Shown piece after piece: positions 1 through 7,969 of a DNA stretch of 29,087 nucleotides. Each line of letters starts with the position of its first letter. The stretch's first letter is position 1. The stretch is from Emticicia sp043780375 (lineage in GTDB: Bacteria; Bacteroidota; Bacteroidia; Cytophagales; Spirosomataceae), in contig NZ_JAYWCU010000124.1 in NCBI RefSeq assembly GCF_043780375.1, positions 1 to 29,087 of the forward strand, given 5' to 3'. A program made the position numbers and the translations under genes. The notes below the pieces were generated by a model. The model saw nothing but the letters and a program-made list of their open reading frames with translations, was not told the origin of the DNA and did no database searches.

Positions 1-249
1 CAAGTATTTGAGGGGTTTAGTAAAATCACACCTAATTATGGTGTTGGAGTAGGTGTTGGAATGAAATTGACAGGGCAATTAAAAAATGCTTATTTAGATG
101 TTGGTTTGTATTATCAACAAGCTGATGCTACGAAGATTATTAAACGAAATTCAGTAAGTATTAACAGTGCTTATGTGGTTTCATATAAACAAGTTGTTAT
201 GCCTACTAATCAGATTATAATCAAAATAGGGCTTACTGGCTTTATGTAA
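1..249 (+). CDS. 3' fragment of a possible outer-membrane beta-barrel protein
   Basis: The frame is open from the first base of the window to a TAA at 247-249, giving 82 residues. The gene begins outside the window, so the internal ATG at 61 is probably not its start. The visible part alternates glycine-rich and hydrophobic or aromatic stretches (GVGVGVGMKL, YLDVGLYYQQ, IIIKIGLTGFM) and ends near an aromatic residue. That pattern suits transmembrane beta-strands of an outer-membrane barrel but is not diagnostic. It converges with the Hsp70-like gene on the other strand with a gap of only 5 bases. I do not recognise a family. Confidence 0.5.
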   Translation, partial: QVFEGFSKITPNYGVGVGVGMKLTGQLKNAYLDVGLYYQQADATKIIKRNSVSINSAYVVSYKQVVMPTNQIIIKIGLTGFM

Positions 250-254
250 ATATT

Positions 255-1577
255 TCATAAAACCGCTTCAGATAGCATCTTATAACTATATGCTAAACCC
301 ATGGCAACACTATTGAAATTATCGCCTGATTTGATGATATTTTCGCCAAAACGCTTAACAAAAATATTCCTTAGCGGTCGTACCAATGATGTTCCGCCAG
401 TCATAAATACTACATCAATATCTTTGTTATTTATCTGGTTTTGACTCAAAAACTCTTGTAGATAGTTTTCAATTTTCTGTACATTTTTATCAATAATTTC
501 ATTTTCAAAATCTTGAATCGAAATGGGTTCGTCGATACTTATTTCATGTTCATTAAACTCCAAAATAGCGTTATCAATTGCTGTAAGGTCGATTTTAACT
601 TTTTCTATTTGCTTAAAAAGTACATAGCCTAAGTTAGCTTCAATGAGTGTTTGAAGGTTTTTTACACGATAATCTTTCCCCGAAAAATTATAAGATTTAT
701 TAATACTGATTCGCATCCGCAACGAATCCAAAAAGTTCATTCGTTCCCACGAGCAAATATTATGAAAGTACGACAAAGGCAAATCAAGAGGTTTTCCTGG
801 CGTAAACTCTTCTTTAACACCTCTACCAAAATGTGGTGTGCCTTTGTGCCACATAATATCCGAATCGAAACTATCGCCACCAATATAAATACCACCTTGG
901 GCAAGCATATCGGCTTGTCTGTCTGCCTGATGAATTGCGTCAGGATTGAGTCGCATCAACGAAAAGTCGGAAGTGCCACCTCCAAAATCGGCAACTAAAA
1001 CTAGTTCTTGTTTTTCTATTTGACGTTCATAAGTAAATGCTGCACCGATAGGCTCCATTTGAAAAAAGAAACTTTCAAAACCTGCAATTTGTGCTGCCTT
1101 AGATAGCCTTTCTTGTGCCAAAGCATCTTTTTCTGGATTTTCGTCAAAAACAACGGGTCTGCCAATAACTGCTGTTGTGATGTTTTCTCCAATAAAATCA
1201 TCGGCCAATTTCTTCAAATGTATCAAAATCAAAGCCACCAAATCTTCTGCTCGATAACTTTTCGACCCAATTTTTGTATCAATAAAACTTTTATTTGGTA
1301 AAACCTTTTTGATAGATTTCATAAACCGGCCACGCATTCGGTTCTGCACATAAAGCGAAATAGCTTCATTTCCAACTGTCGGAACAACTTGTTCTTTGGG
1401 CTTTGTAGGTCGGGCAGCGTCCTGCCGGGCAGCGTCCTGCCGGGCAGCGTCCTGCTCTGGAAAAAATAGGAGAGAAGGGATTGTGAAAAGTTTGACTAAA
1501 TTATTTGTTTCTGTGTCAAGAATGGCTAATGCCGAATTTGTAGTACCAAAATCAATACCGTAAATATATTTACTCAT
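255..1577 (-). CDS. Hsp70-family protein, short YegD-like form
   Basis: 440-residue member of the actin-like Hsp70 ATPase superfamily, predicted cytoplasmic. The phosphate-1 loop (GIDFGTTNSALA, residues 7-18), phosphate-2 loop (DFGGGTSDFS, 197-206) and adenosine motif (GGTS, 394-397) are all present. It is much shorter than DnaK (about 640 residues) and lacks a recognisable substrate-binding domain and lid, so it fits YegD-like proteins rather than a general DnaK. It has no DnaJ or GrpE neighbour. The start is the ATG at 1575-1577, placing the ATP-binding motif immediately at the N-terminus. Oddity: residues 42-56 are three perfect copies of QDAAR, encoded by a GC-rich 15-bp tandem repeat (1411-1455) that looks inserted between the PSLLFFPE and VPTVGNEAI segments of the fold. 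The substrate is unknown. Confidence 0.85.
   Translation of the reverse strand: MSKYIYGIDFGTTNSALAILDTETNNLVKLFTIPSLLFFPEQDAARQDAARQDAARPTKPKEQVVPTVGNEAISLYVQNRMRGRFMKSIKKVLPNKSFIDTKIGSKSYRAEDLVALILIHLKKLADDFIGENITTAVIGRPVVFDENPEKDALAQERLSKAAQIAGFESFFFQMEPIGAAFTYERQIEKQELVLVADFGGGTSDFSLMRLNPDAIHQADRQADMLAQGGIYIGGDSFDSDIMWHKGTPHFGRGVKEEFTPGKPLDLPLSYFHNICSWERMNFLDSLRMRISINKSYNFSGKDYRVKNLQTLIEANLGYVLFKQIEKVKIDLTAIDNAILEFNEHEISIDEPISIQDFENEIIDKNVQKIENYLQEFLSQNQINNKDIDVVFMTGGTSLVRPLRNIFVKRFGENIIKSGDNFNSVAMGLAYSYKMLSEAVL
1411..1455. repeat. 15-bp tandem repeat (x3) inside the Hsp70-like gene
   Basis: Three identical copies of CGGGCAGCGTCCTGC at 1411-1425, 1426-1440 and 1441-1455. Each copy can form a small hairpin (GGCAG, loop CGTC, CTGCC across the unit junction). 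The repeat is far more GC-rich than its surroundings and keeps the reading frame, encoding QDAAR three times on the minus strand. Confidence 0.95.
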
Positions 1578-1645
1578 GTGTTACTTTTAAATGTGGCTTT
1601 ATATAACAGATGATTGCTCAAAATGGTTTCCTTAATCTAAAAAAA

Positions 1646-1685
1646 CTGTAAGGTCTTGGGAACCCCGTCTTTTCAGACCTTGCAG
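1646..1685. repeat. imperfect palindrome, possible terminator or interspersed repeat
   Basis: CTGTAAGGTCT (1646-1656) pairs with AGACCTTGCAG (1675-1685) across an 18-base loop, one G-T wobble. Pairing extends outward with a further mismatch into A-rich and T-rich flanks. It lies upstream of both divergent genes, so it is not an obvious terminator. The AACCTGCAAGGTCT sequence on the minus strand resembles a motif I recall as frequent in Cytophagales intergenic DNA. Confidence 0.6.
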
Positions 1686-1723
1686 GTTTAATTCCTCCAT
1701 TTTTTTTATCACCCAGATTTTCG

Positions 1724-1731
1724 CATCTTTG
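1724..1731 (+). promoter_or_regulatory. candidate -7 box for mod
   Basis: CATCTTTG followed by CAA matches the Bacteroidota TAnnTTTG box except for the first base. The -33 position about 20 bases upstream is a T-run rather than a clean TTTG, so support is weak. It would give mod a leader of roughly 285 bases. Confidence 0.35.
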
Positions 1732-2021
1732 CAAAAAAACCACCTTTATCGAATAAAAAACAAAATAAATACATAAAATATTAGCGTTGCTAAACAGTTT
1801 CTTAATTCTGAAAATCACCAAAATTTACCAGACCGAGAGAGAAACAGTTGAGTCGGACGCACCCTATGGGTGTGTTCTTCTTGCTGTTTTATTTCAGTTC
1901 TTGGTTGGGCGTTTGGTGATGCCTCAGAATTACTGGAAAATTATAGCAGAGGTTCCGCCCTATTTTTTTGCCTTTTCTGCCCTACGAACCTCGGGGTTTT
2001 CAATCTGAAAATACCTCCGAA

Positions 2022-3947
2022 ATGCCGCTTCAAAACTTTAAAGAAATCCTTACAAATCTACTAAAAACCGATGCTCGTTTGATTGACGAACAGGGGGAAC
2101 TGCTCATCAATATTGTGCATGAATTTGCCAATAATTTAGACTCGCAACTCATCGAATTGCTAATTGATGAGGCACAAACACGAGAAAAATTCTTTTTACA
2201 AATCAAAGATGTGTTTGTTTTCAAGCAATCGGACTTTAAGTTTTTTTTGGACGAAAACAAGATTGACAATAGCTATACGCAATACGAAAACAAAATCGGG
2301 TTGAGTTTTGGTAGTCGATTATTGCGTGAAACGTCGGACGTTGTGCTGAATTTTCCGTACAAAGATTGTGTGTTGGAAGGTGGACAAAGCACCGAAGAAG
2401 GGACTGATATTTATTTTGAGTATGACATACAAGCGGGCGATTATGTAGAGAAAAAAGCTAAACGAAAAGAGGTTTTCTTCAATCAAATATTGGCTCGTGA
2501 TGAAATTGATAGACTTTTTGAACCAAAGGCATTTACAAAAATAAAATGCTATACAAGAGAAGGAGATGAACAAATAGAGAGTTTTAACAGAGATGAAAAT
2601 GACAGAATTACTGATAATTTGATTATAAAAGGCAATAATTTATTGGCTTTGCATAGTTTAAAGCATGAGTTTAGAGGCACAGTGAAGCTAATTTATATAG
2701 ACCCACCGTATAATACTGGTAACGATAGTTTTGCTTATAATGATAATTTTAATCATTCATCTTGGCTCACTTTTATGAAAAATCGCTTAGAAGTAGCGAG
2801 AGAATTATTGAGAGAAGATGGATTTATATTTATTAGTTGTGATGATTCTGAACAAGCTTATTTAAAGATTATCTGTGACGAGGTTTTCAAGAAAGATAAT
2901 TTTTTAGCAAATTTTATTTGGAGAAGGCGAAAAACACAGGCAAATCTTGCAAAATATATTGCACCAGTTCATGACTTTATCATTTGTATATCAAAAAACA
3001 AATCTGAAACGAAAATAAATAAAATTCCATATTCAGACGAATTTATTAAAAAAACTTTTTCAAATCCAGACAAAGATTCAAGGGGTGTTTATCAAACTGG
3101 ACCATTAGCAAGACCTGCTAATTCAAGTAATAAGGAATATACCTTGAAAATGCCTAATGGAAGGGCGATTACTGCAAAATGGAGTTGTTCACAAGCTACT
3201 TTTGATAGATACGTAGCAGAAAATAGATTAGTCATTCCTAAAGATGGTCAAGGTATGCCAAGAATTAAAATATTTTTATATGAACTTGAAGGACAAATTC
3301 CAAATACATGGCTTGATAATATTGCTACAAATGATGAAGCCTCACGAGAAATAGAATCTTTTTTTGGTAGTAATGCTATCTTTAGTTTTTCAAAACCAGC
3401 TAATTTAATTAAACATTTACTTTTAATTGGTTGCCAAAAAGATGACATAATTCTTGATTTTTTTGCAGGTTCAGGTACAACTGCTCATGCAGTTTTACAA
3501 TTAAATAAAGAAGACGGAGGAAATAGACAATTTATTTTGGTTGAACAAATGGATTATGCAGAATCTATAACAGCCGCCAGAGTAAAGAAAGTAATGGAAA
3601 AAGAAGGTATTGAAAGTTCATTCATCTACCTCGAGCTTGCCAAAAATAATCAAAATGCCATAGAAAAGATAGAAAAAGTAGAGAGTTATGAGGCATTAAT
3701 GGCGTTTTTTAAAGAAATGTATGAGAAATACTTTTTGGGCTATAATGTGCGTATCAAAGAATTTCGAGAAAAAATCAGTCAAGAAGGAGCATTTAAAAAT
3801 CTGCCCTTAGAGCAACAGAAACAGATTTTTGCCAAGATGCTCGACCTCAATCAACTCTATGTCAATGTAAGCGATATGCACGATGCCCGCTATGATTTGA
3901 GCAAAGAAGACATTGCCTTGACGAAAGATTTTTATCAGTTAGATTAA
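2022..3947 (+). CDS. mod: type III restriction-modification DNA methyltransferase (Mod)
   Basis: 641-residue adenine-specific DNA methyltransferase that recognises the target sequence and transfers a methyl group from S-adenosylmethionine, and specifies the site for its Res partner. The order of motifs is that of the beta class: the KGNNLLALHSL segment (203-213), catalytic DPPY (227-230), a long target-recognition region, then the SAM-binding FFAGSGT (480-486). The frame opens earlier (1968), but I take the ATG at 2022, which begins MPLQNFKEIL and removes an unlike, proline-rich stretch. The res gene follows 269 bases downstream. Arginine codons switch from CGN in the flanks to almost only AGA/AGG between about 2510 and 3600, and that segment is more AT-rich, which suggests the core was exchanged by recombination. 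The recognition sequence cannot be inferred. Confidence 0.92.
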   Translation: MPLQNFKEILTNLLKTDARLIDEQGELLINIVHEFANNLDSQLIELLIDEAQTREKFFLQIKDVFVFKQSDFKFFLDENKIDNSYTQYENKIGLSFGSRLLRETSDVVLNFPYKDCVLEGGQSTEEGTDIYFEYDIQAGDYVEKKAKRKEVFFNQILARDEIDRLFEPKAFTKIKCYTREGDEQIESFNRDENDRITDNLIIKGNNLLALHSLKHEFRGTVKLIYIDPPYNTGNDSFAYNDNFNHSSWLTFMKNRLEVARELLREDGFIFISCDDSEQAYLKIICDEVFKKDNFLANFIWRRRKTQANLAKYIAPVHDFIICISKNKSETKINKIPYSDEFIKKTFSNPDKDSRGVYQTGPLARPANSSNKEYTLKMPNGRAITAKWSCSQATFDRYVAENRLVIPKDGQGMPRIKIFLYELEGQIPNTWLDNIATNDEASREIESFFGSNAIFSFSKPANLIKHLLLIGCQKDDIILDFFAGSGTTAHAVLQLNKEDGGNRQFILVEQMDYAESITAARVKKVMEKEGIESSFIYLELAKNNQNAIEKIEKVESYEALMAFFKEMYEKYFLGYNVRIKEFREKISQEGAFKNLPLEQQKQIFAKMLDLNQLYVNVSDMHDARYDLSKEDIALTKDFYQLD

Positions 3948-3955
3948 TTTTTTTC

Positions 3956-4201
3956 AATTGCCGTTTGACTTTAGTCAAATGTTCTTAAGGATTTTATGAC
4001 CACGAAGTGGTCAAATTTGAATAGCCTCGAATGCAATTCGAGGGACAAAAATGAACTATTGGGTTACGACTCTGAAGGAGTCGAACTTTTTTCTATAACT
4101 TAATGACAACGGCTATTTCCTTTCGATTTGGTTGAAGCCAATTTTGTTTTGACTTTCTAATACCGCCAGCTAAAGCTGACTGGGTCGCACAGACGGCAAT
4201 T
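3956..4201. repeat. 246-bp composite multi-hairpin element between mod and res
   Basis: The spacer is bounded by a perfect 9-bp inverted repeat, AATTGCCGT (3956-3964) and ACGGCAATT (4193-4201). Inside lie five hairpins: TTTGACT/AGTCAAA (3964-3979), TGACCAC/GTGGTCA (3997-4013), CCTCGAAT/ATTCGAGG (4025-4043), CGACTC/GAGTCG (4067-4083) and CAGCT/AGCTG (4167-4178). Loops are 2-5 bases. No gene is present. The bounded, hairpin-studded structure is that of a non-coding interspersed element (MITE or REP-like cluster) rather than a plain spacer. Confidence 0.85.
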
Positions 4202-4216
4202 TAAAATACTAATTTT

Positions 4217-7027
4217 ATGTCTTTATTTCCTGAAAAATACCTTTTTGAAGAATTAAAAGCGAAGGCTTACGATTTAGATATTCCCAAAATCAAACTTTCC
4301 GATTTCTCATACATCACCGAAAATCTCAAATATAAACTCTTCAAATGGCAAGAAGATGCTTTAATTAATTTCTTGACTTATGAGGCAATCAAAGAACGAG
4401 AAGAAGATTTTGCTTCTACTCATTTGCTTTTCAATATGGCAACAGGTGCGGGCAAAACGCTCGTAATGGCTGCCACGATTTTGTATTATTACAAGAAAGG
4501 CTATCGAAATTTTATCTTTTTTGTAAATCAGAATAATATCGTAGGCAAAACCGAAGAAAACCTTTGTAATACAAGCCACAATAAGTATTTGTTTGCTCAA
4601 AACATCGTAATTGACGACCAAACGGTGAGCATCAAAAAGGTGAATACTTTTGCCGATTTTAGCGATGATATACAGATAAAATTCACTTCTATTCATGCCT
4701 TGCATAATGACGTTTATAAAGTAAAAGAAGACAATGTTTTTTTGGAAGATTTACAGCGAAAAGACCTCATTATGCTTGGCGATGAAGCCCACCATTTGAA
4801 TGCCAAAACGATTAAAAACAAAGGTATTCAGTTGGAGATTTTAGCTACAAAAGAACTTTCAGAGGGAGCTTCACAAGATGATGTTGAGAAAAGTTGGGAG
4901 CATACAGTTATTGAGTTATTACTTAACAAAGGCTCGAAAAAAAGCAATTTTACTAATAAAAATGTCTTGTTGGAGTTTACTGCTACAGTTCCCGAAGATG
5001 AACAAGTAAGAAAAAAATATCTTCCAAAAACCATTGTCAAGTTTGATTTAAAAGATTTTCTAAAAGCTGGTTACACCAAAGAAATCAATTTGGTTTCATC
5101 ATCTTTTGATAAGAAAAAACGCATTTTGCAGGCTTTACTTTTTAATTGGTATCGGCATAAAATTGCTTTAAAATACAATATTCAAAACTTCAAGCCAGTC
5201 ATACTTTTTAGAAGTAAAACCGTTGATATTGCCGAACAGAATAATTCAAAAGATGATTTTGTATTTTTCAAAGATTTGATACAAGACTTACAATCATCAG
5301 ATTTTGATTTTTTGCATGAAATTGACGATACAAAATTGATGGAAGAAGTCGAAATTTATAAAAAAGGGCAAAGCCGTATCATTGATGTAAAGCGTTTTAT
5401 TACTGAAAATAATATTTCGCTGAAAGAAATCATTGATTATATGCAAGACTATTTCAATGAGCGAAATTGTATCATTACTAACTCAAAAACCAACAAAACC
5501 AAAAAAGAAAAGACCGACGAAGGAACCGACCGACTGCTCAATAGTTTGGAAGACAAAGAAAACCACATCCGATCGATTTTTACCGTACAACGCCTCACCG
5601 AAGGTTGGGATGTGCAGAACCTTTATGACATTGTGAGGCTTTATGAAGGACAGAATTCGGGCGGTTCGAACAAAGGCAAATCTGGCGGTGCAACCACTTC
5701 GGAAGTACAATTGATAGGTAGAGGTGTGCGGTATTGTCCTTTTAAATTTGAAGAAAAAGAAGCTAATAAACGAAAATTTGATGGTGATTTGAACCACGAA
5801 TTAAGAGTTTTAGAAGAATTTTATTTTCATAGCGACAATGATGAGCGATATTTAAGTGAACTCAAAAAGGAACTTAAAGACAAAGAATGGCTGACTGATA
5901 ATAAAGTTATCAAACTTTTTGGCTTCAAAAAGGAGTTTTTAGATAAAAATAAGGATTTTCAAATTTTTGTAAATACTCGCCTTGATAATAAAAACAAGAA
6001 GAAAAGAAAGTTGCCAGAATTGCATAAAGACTTTGAATTTGCTTACAAAATTGAAAATCTTGCTATCAATGAAACGAACATTCGTTTAGAAAAAGACGAA
6101 GCCGACAAAATAAGGTACGATTCGGGCAATAGTGATTTTACGACTATTGGTACAAAATTAAAAACCTTTGAAACGCACATTATTCGCAAGGCACTTAATA
6201 TCCAAGCACGAAAAGACAATTCGATATTTAGGTTTTGTCATTTGAAAGAAGAATTAGAAATTACATCAATGGATGAAGTTTTGGACGATAAATTTTTTGG
6301 AAGTTTAAAAATTGATGTTTTGATGGTAAAAACAAGCTATAATGGTGGATTAACAAAAGAAGAAAATCTGCAAAATATTCCAAATGAACAAAAACTCAAA
6401 CTACTCGTTCGTTTTTTTGAGAAATTGGGTAATGAATTAAAGCAAATTTCTAATCCATACATCGGCTCAGAATTTAGTGCTGAAAAATTGATAAAATTAT
6501 TTCCAGAAAAACCAAAGGCGGTCATATTAGACGAAAAAAATACACAATTAGAAGCCGAATTAATCGCCAAAAACTGGTATGTATCCAATGCTTTTCATGG
6601 CACAAGCGAAGAGCAAAAGTTGATGGATTTTTTGAAAACCGTCATGGGTAATTTTGAAAATAAATATGATGAAGTTCAATTTTTGAGAAACGAGGGAGTT
6701 TATACAATTTACGATTTCAAAACTGGCAAAGGTTTTCAACCAGATTTTATACTACTTTTAAAGCAAAATGCACAAAACCTTTACTATCAAGTATTTATCG
6801 AGCCAAAAGGCGACCAATTTAAAGATGAAGATAATCTTTTTGAAAAAGGAAAAGAAGGTTGGAAAGAGAAATTTTTGCAAGAAATAACAGAAAAATACAG
6901 CATTACTGGCAACCTAAAAATAGAAAACAATGATTTTAGATTGATAGGTTTACCTCTTTATAACCAAAAAAGCAGTTTAGATTTTAAAGCAAAAGTTAAA
7001 GAATACTTAGCAACAGAAATTGTATAA
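4217..7027 (+). CDS. res: type III restriction enzyme Res subunit (helicase-nuclease)
   Basis: 936-residue ATP-dependent restriction subunit that acts with Mod to translocate or slide on DNA and cut unmodified DNA. Superfamily 2 motifs are complete: Walker A with GAGKT (77-81), DEAH (189-192), TAT (255-257), TEGWDV (461-466) and the motif VI QLIGRGVRY (498-506). Near the C-terminus PD at 842-843 followed by ExK at 862-864 matches a PD-(D/E)xK nuclease site. The length fits type III Res proteins. The ATG at 4217 lies 15 bases past the composite repeat element that separates it from mod. Most arginines are CGN-coded, unlike the core of mod. Nothing in the frame is broken, so the system looks intact. 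Confidence 0.92.
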   Translation: MSLFPEKYLFEELKAKAYDLDIPKIKLSDFSYITENLKYKLFKWQEDALINFLTYEAIKEREEDFASTHLLFNMATGAGKTLVMAATILYYYKKGYRNFIFFVNQNNIVGKTEENLCNTSHNKYLFAQNIVIDDQTVSIKKVNTFADFSDDIQIKFTSIHALHNDVYKVKEDNVFLEDLQRKDLIMLGDEAHHLNAKTIKNKGIQLEILATKELSEGASQDDVEKSWEHTVIELLLNKGSKKSNFTNKNVLLEFTATVPEDEQVRKKYLPKTIVKFDLKDFLKAGYTKEINLVSSSFDKKKRILQALLFNWYRHKIALKYNIQNFKPVILFRSKTVDIAEQNNSKDDFVFFKDLIQDLQSSDFDFLHEIDDTKLMEEVEIYKKGQSRIIDVKRFITENNISLKEIIDYMQDYFNERNCIITNSKTNKTKKEKTDEGTDRLLNSLEDKENHIRSIFTVQRLTEGWDVQNLYDIVRLYEGQNSGGSNKGKSGGATTSEVQLIGRGVRYCPFKFEEKEANKRKFDGDLNHELRVLEEFYFHSDNDERYLSELKKELKDKEWLTDNKVIKLFGFKKEFLDKNKDFQIFVNTRLDNKNKKKRKLPELHKDFEFAYKIENLAINETNIRLEKDEADKIRYDSGNSDFTTIGTKLKTFETHIIRKALNIQARKDNSIFRFCHLKEELEITSMDEVLDDKFFGSLKIDVLMVKTSYNGGLTKEENLQNIPNEQKLKLLVRFFEKLGNELKQISNPYIGSEFSAEKLIKLFPEKPKAVILDEKNTQLEAELIAKNWYVSNAFHGTSEEQKLMDFLKTVMGNFENKYDEVQFLRNEGVYTIYDFKTGKGFQPDFILLLKQNAQNLYYQVFIEPKGDQFKDEDNLFEKGKEGWKEKFLQEITEKYSITGNLKIENNDFRLIGLPLYNQKSSLDFKAKVKEYLATEIV

Positions 7028-7035
7028 TTTATAGC

Positions 7036-7716
7036 CTAAATACTCTTCGATAAATCTCGTACTTCGCCTTTATCGCAATAAAGTGTGCGGTGAGGGAAGC
7101 GTTCAATCAATTCAAAATCATGGGTTGCCATTAGCACTGCGGTACTTGATTTTTCGTTGATGTCGAGGAAAAGTTTCAAAATTTCGACTGACATTTCGGG
7201 GTCGAGATTTCCCGTTGGTTCGTCGGCAAGTAGAATATCAGGTTTATTAAGTAATGCTCTTGCAATACCCACACGTTGTTGCTCACCACCAGAGAGTTGG
7301 TGTGGCATTTTTTCAAGAATATGTGGTAAACTCACTAAATTTAAAACTTCTAATATTCGCTCATTTACACCATCTTTTTCGGTCCAACCCATTGCTTTTA
7401 AATAAAAACGAAGGTTTTTTTCAATATTTCGGTCGCTTAATAACTGAAAATCTTGAAAAACGATGCCAATATTTCTTCTCAAATAAGGAATCTCGGAGTG
7501 CTTTAAGGCATGAAGTTCATACCCAGCAACACTACCAGTGCCTTTTTCCAACCAAAGGTCGGCGTAAAGTGTTTGTAAAAGAGAAGATTTTCCACTACCA
7601 GTCCGCCCAATCAAATAAACAAATTCTCCTTTTTGAATACTAAAATTCACTCCCGACAAGACTAATTGTTCTCGTTGGTAAATATATGCATTTTGAAGTG
7701 AAATGACTGAATCCAT
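7036..7716 (-). CDS. ftsE: FtsE-like ABC transporter ATPase
   Basis: 226-residue ATP-binding subunit of the FtsE/LolD/MacB type. It has Walker A GRTGSGKS (37-44), Q-loop Q88, signature LSGGEQQR (141-148), Walker B ILLADEP (161-167) and H-loop H199. In Bacteroidota this kind of stand-alone protein is usually called FtsE, the cytoplasmic partner of FtsX in cell division and peptidoglycan remodelling. The frame stays open to 7803, but the first 29 residues are unlike the family and derive from repeat DNA, so I place the start at the ATG at 7714-7716. No ftsX is adjacent, so the assignment to FtsE rather than another lipoprotein-type exporter rests on similarity only. It converges with res, 8 bases apart. 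Confidence 0.78.
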   Translation of the reverse strand: MDSVISLQNAYIYQREQLVLSGVNFSIQKGEFVYLIGRTGSGKSSLLQTLYADLWLEKGTGSVAGYELHALKHSEIPYLRRNIGIVFQDFQLLSDRNIEKNLRFYLKAMGWTEKDGVNERILEVLNLVSLPHILEKMPHQLSGGEQQRVGIARALLNKPDILLADEPTGNLDPEMSVEILKLFLDINEKSSTAVLMATHDFELIERFPHRTLYCDKGEVRDLSKSI

Positions 7717-7726
7717 AGAGTTCTGA

Positions 7727-7795
7727 GCGGTTCGCCGCATTAGTTTAGAGTTCTGAATTCTGAAAAAAATAACTAAATCCAGAATTCTTTCATCG
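7727..7795. repeat. hairpin and short-period repeat upstream of ftsE
   Basis: GCGG (7727-7730), loop TTCG, CCGC (7735-7738) forms a compact hairpin, followed by short echoing units such as AGTTCTGAATTCTGAA and, inverted, CCAGAATTCTTT. The hairpin with TTCG loop is also found inside tsaB at 20584-20595, where it is followed by a similar stretch of echoing short units. Confidence 0.6.
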
Positions 7796-7803
7796 AGCTG
7801 CAC

Positions 7804-7945
7804 CAGTCCATTACGGTTGGTTATACTGACCTAGAGGTTGTTTGAGTTTTTTTGCTGGCAAAAAAATGTCATTTTAAGCCAAAATCAAAAAACTTAAAAT
7901 AACCTCTTAGAGATGTAAACTAATAAGAACCGCTATGGTGGACTG
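7804..7945. repeat. MITE-like nested inverted repeat
   Basis: Outer arms CAGTCCA (7804-7810) and TGGACTG (7939-7945), with CGGTT (7814-7818) and AACCG (7928-7932) next inward. Inner arms start AGAGGTT (7833-7839) and AACCTCT (7901-7907), continuing imperfectly to GTTTTTTTG and CAAAAAAC. A central TGGC/GCCA pair (7856-7859, 7878-7881) closes the middle. There is no gene inside. The inner unit is flanked by TA, which would suit a transposon-derived MITE inserted in an older palindrome. Confidence 0.7.
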
Positions 7946-7969
7946 TTCAGAAATTTAGAAACCAAAAAA

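Larger units (their letters stand above)
1578..2021. other. gene-free region between Hsp70-like gene and mod
   Basis: 444 bases with no convincing gene. It contains a stem-loop at 1646-1685, a Bacteroidota-like -7 box at 1724-1731, and a hairpin with 7-bp arms (CGCACCC at 1858-1864, loop TAT, GGGTGTG at 1868-1874, one G-T pair). Short frames of 60-73 codons cross it but show no domain and look incidental. If the putative promoter is used, about 285 bases would be the mod leader. I did not match it to any known riboswitch. Confidence 0.6.

Noticed and set aside
1968..2021. Upstream extension of mod by 18 codons
   Set aside because: The added residues are unlike Mod N-termini and come from the gene-free leader; the ATG at 2022 fits better.
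1787..2064. Two short overlapping frames (64 and 73 codons) before mod
   Set aside because: Overlapping frames without domains, in repeat-like DNA; probably incidental.
2241..2248. Run of eight T in mod as a phase-variation tract
   Set aside because: Type III mod genes can be phase-variable, but eight T in an AT-rich genome encoding a normal FF pair is too short to claim it.
4361..4705. 114-codon frame antisense to the res 5' region
   Set aside because: Lies wholly within the conserved helicase motifs of res on the other strand; no independent support.
5483..5797. 104-codon frame antisense to res
   Set aside because: It is a shadow of the conserved helicase coding sequence; low-complexity phenylalanine-rich product without family features.
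7717..7803. 29-residue N-terminal extension of the FtsE-like protein
   Set aside because: The extension reads through hairpin/repeat DNA and does not resemble ABC ATPase N-termini; MDSVISLQNA is a normal start.
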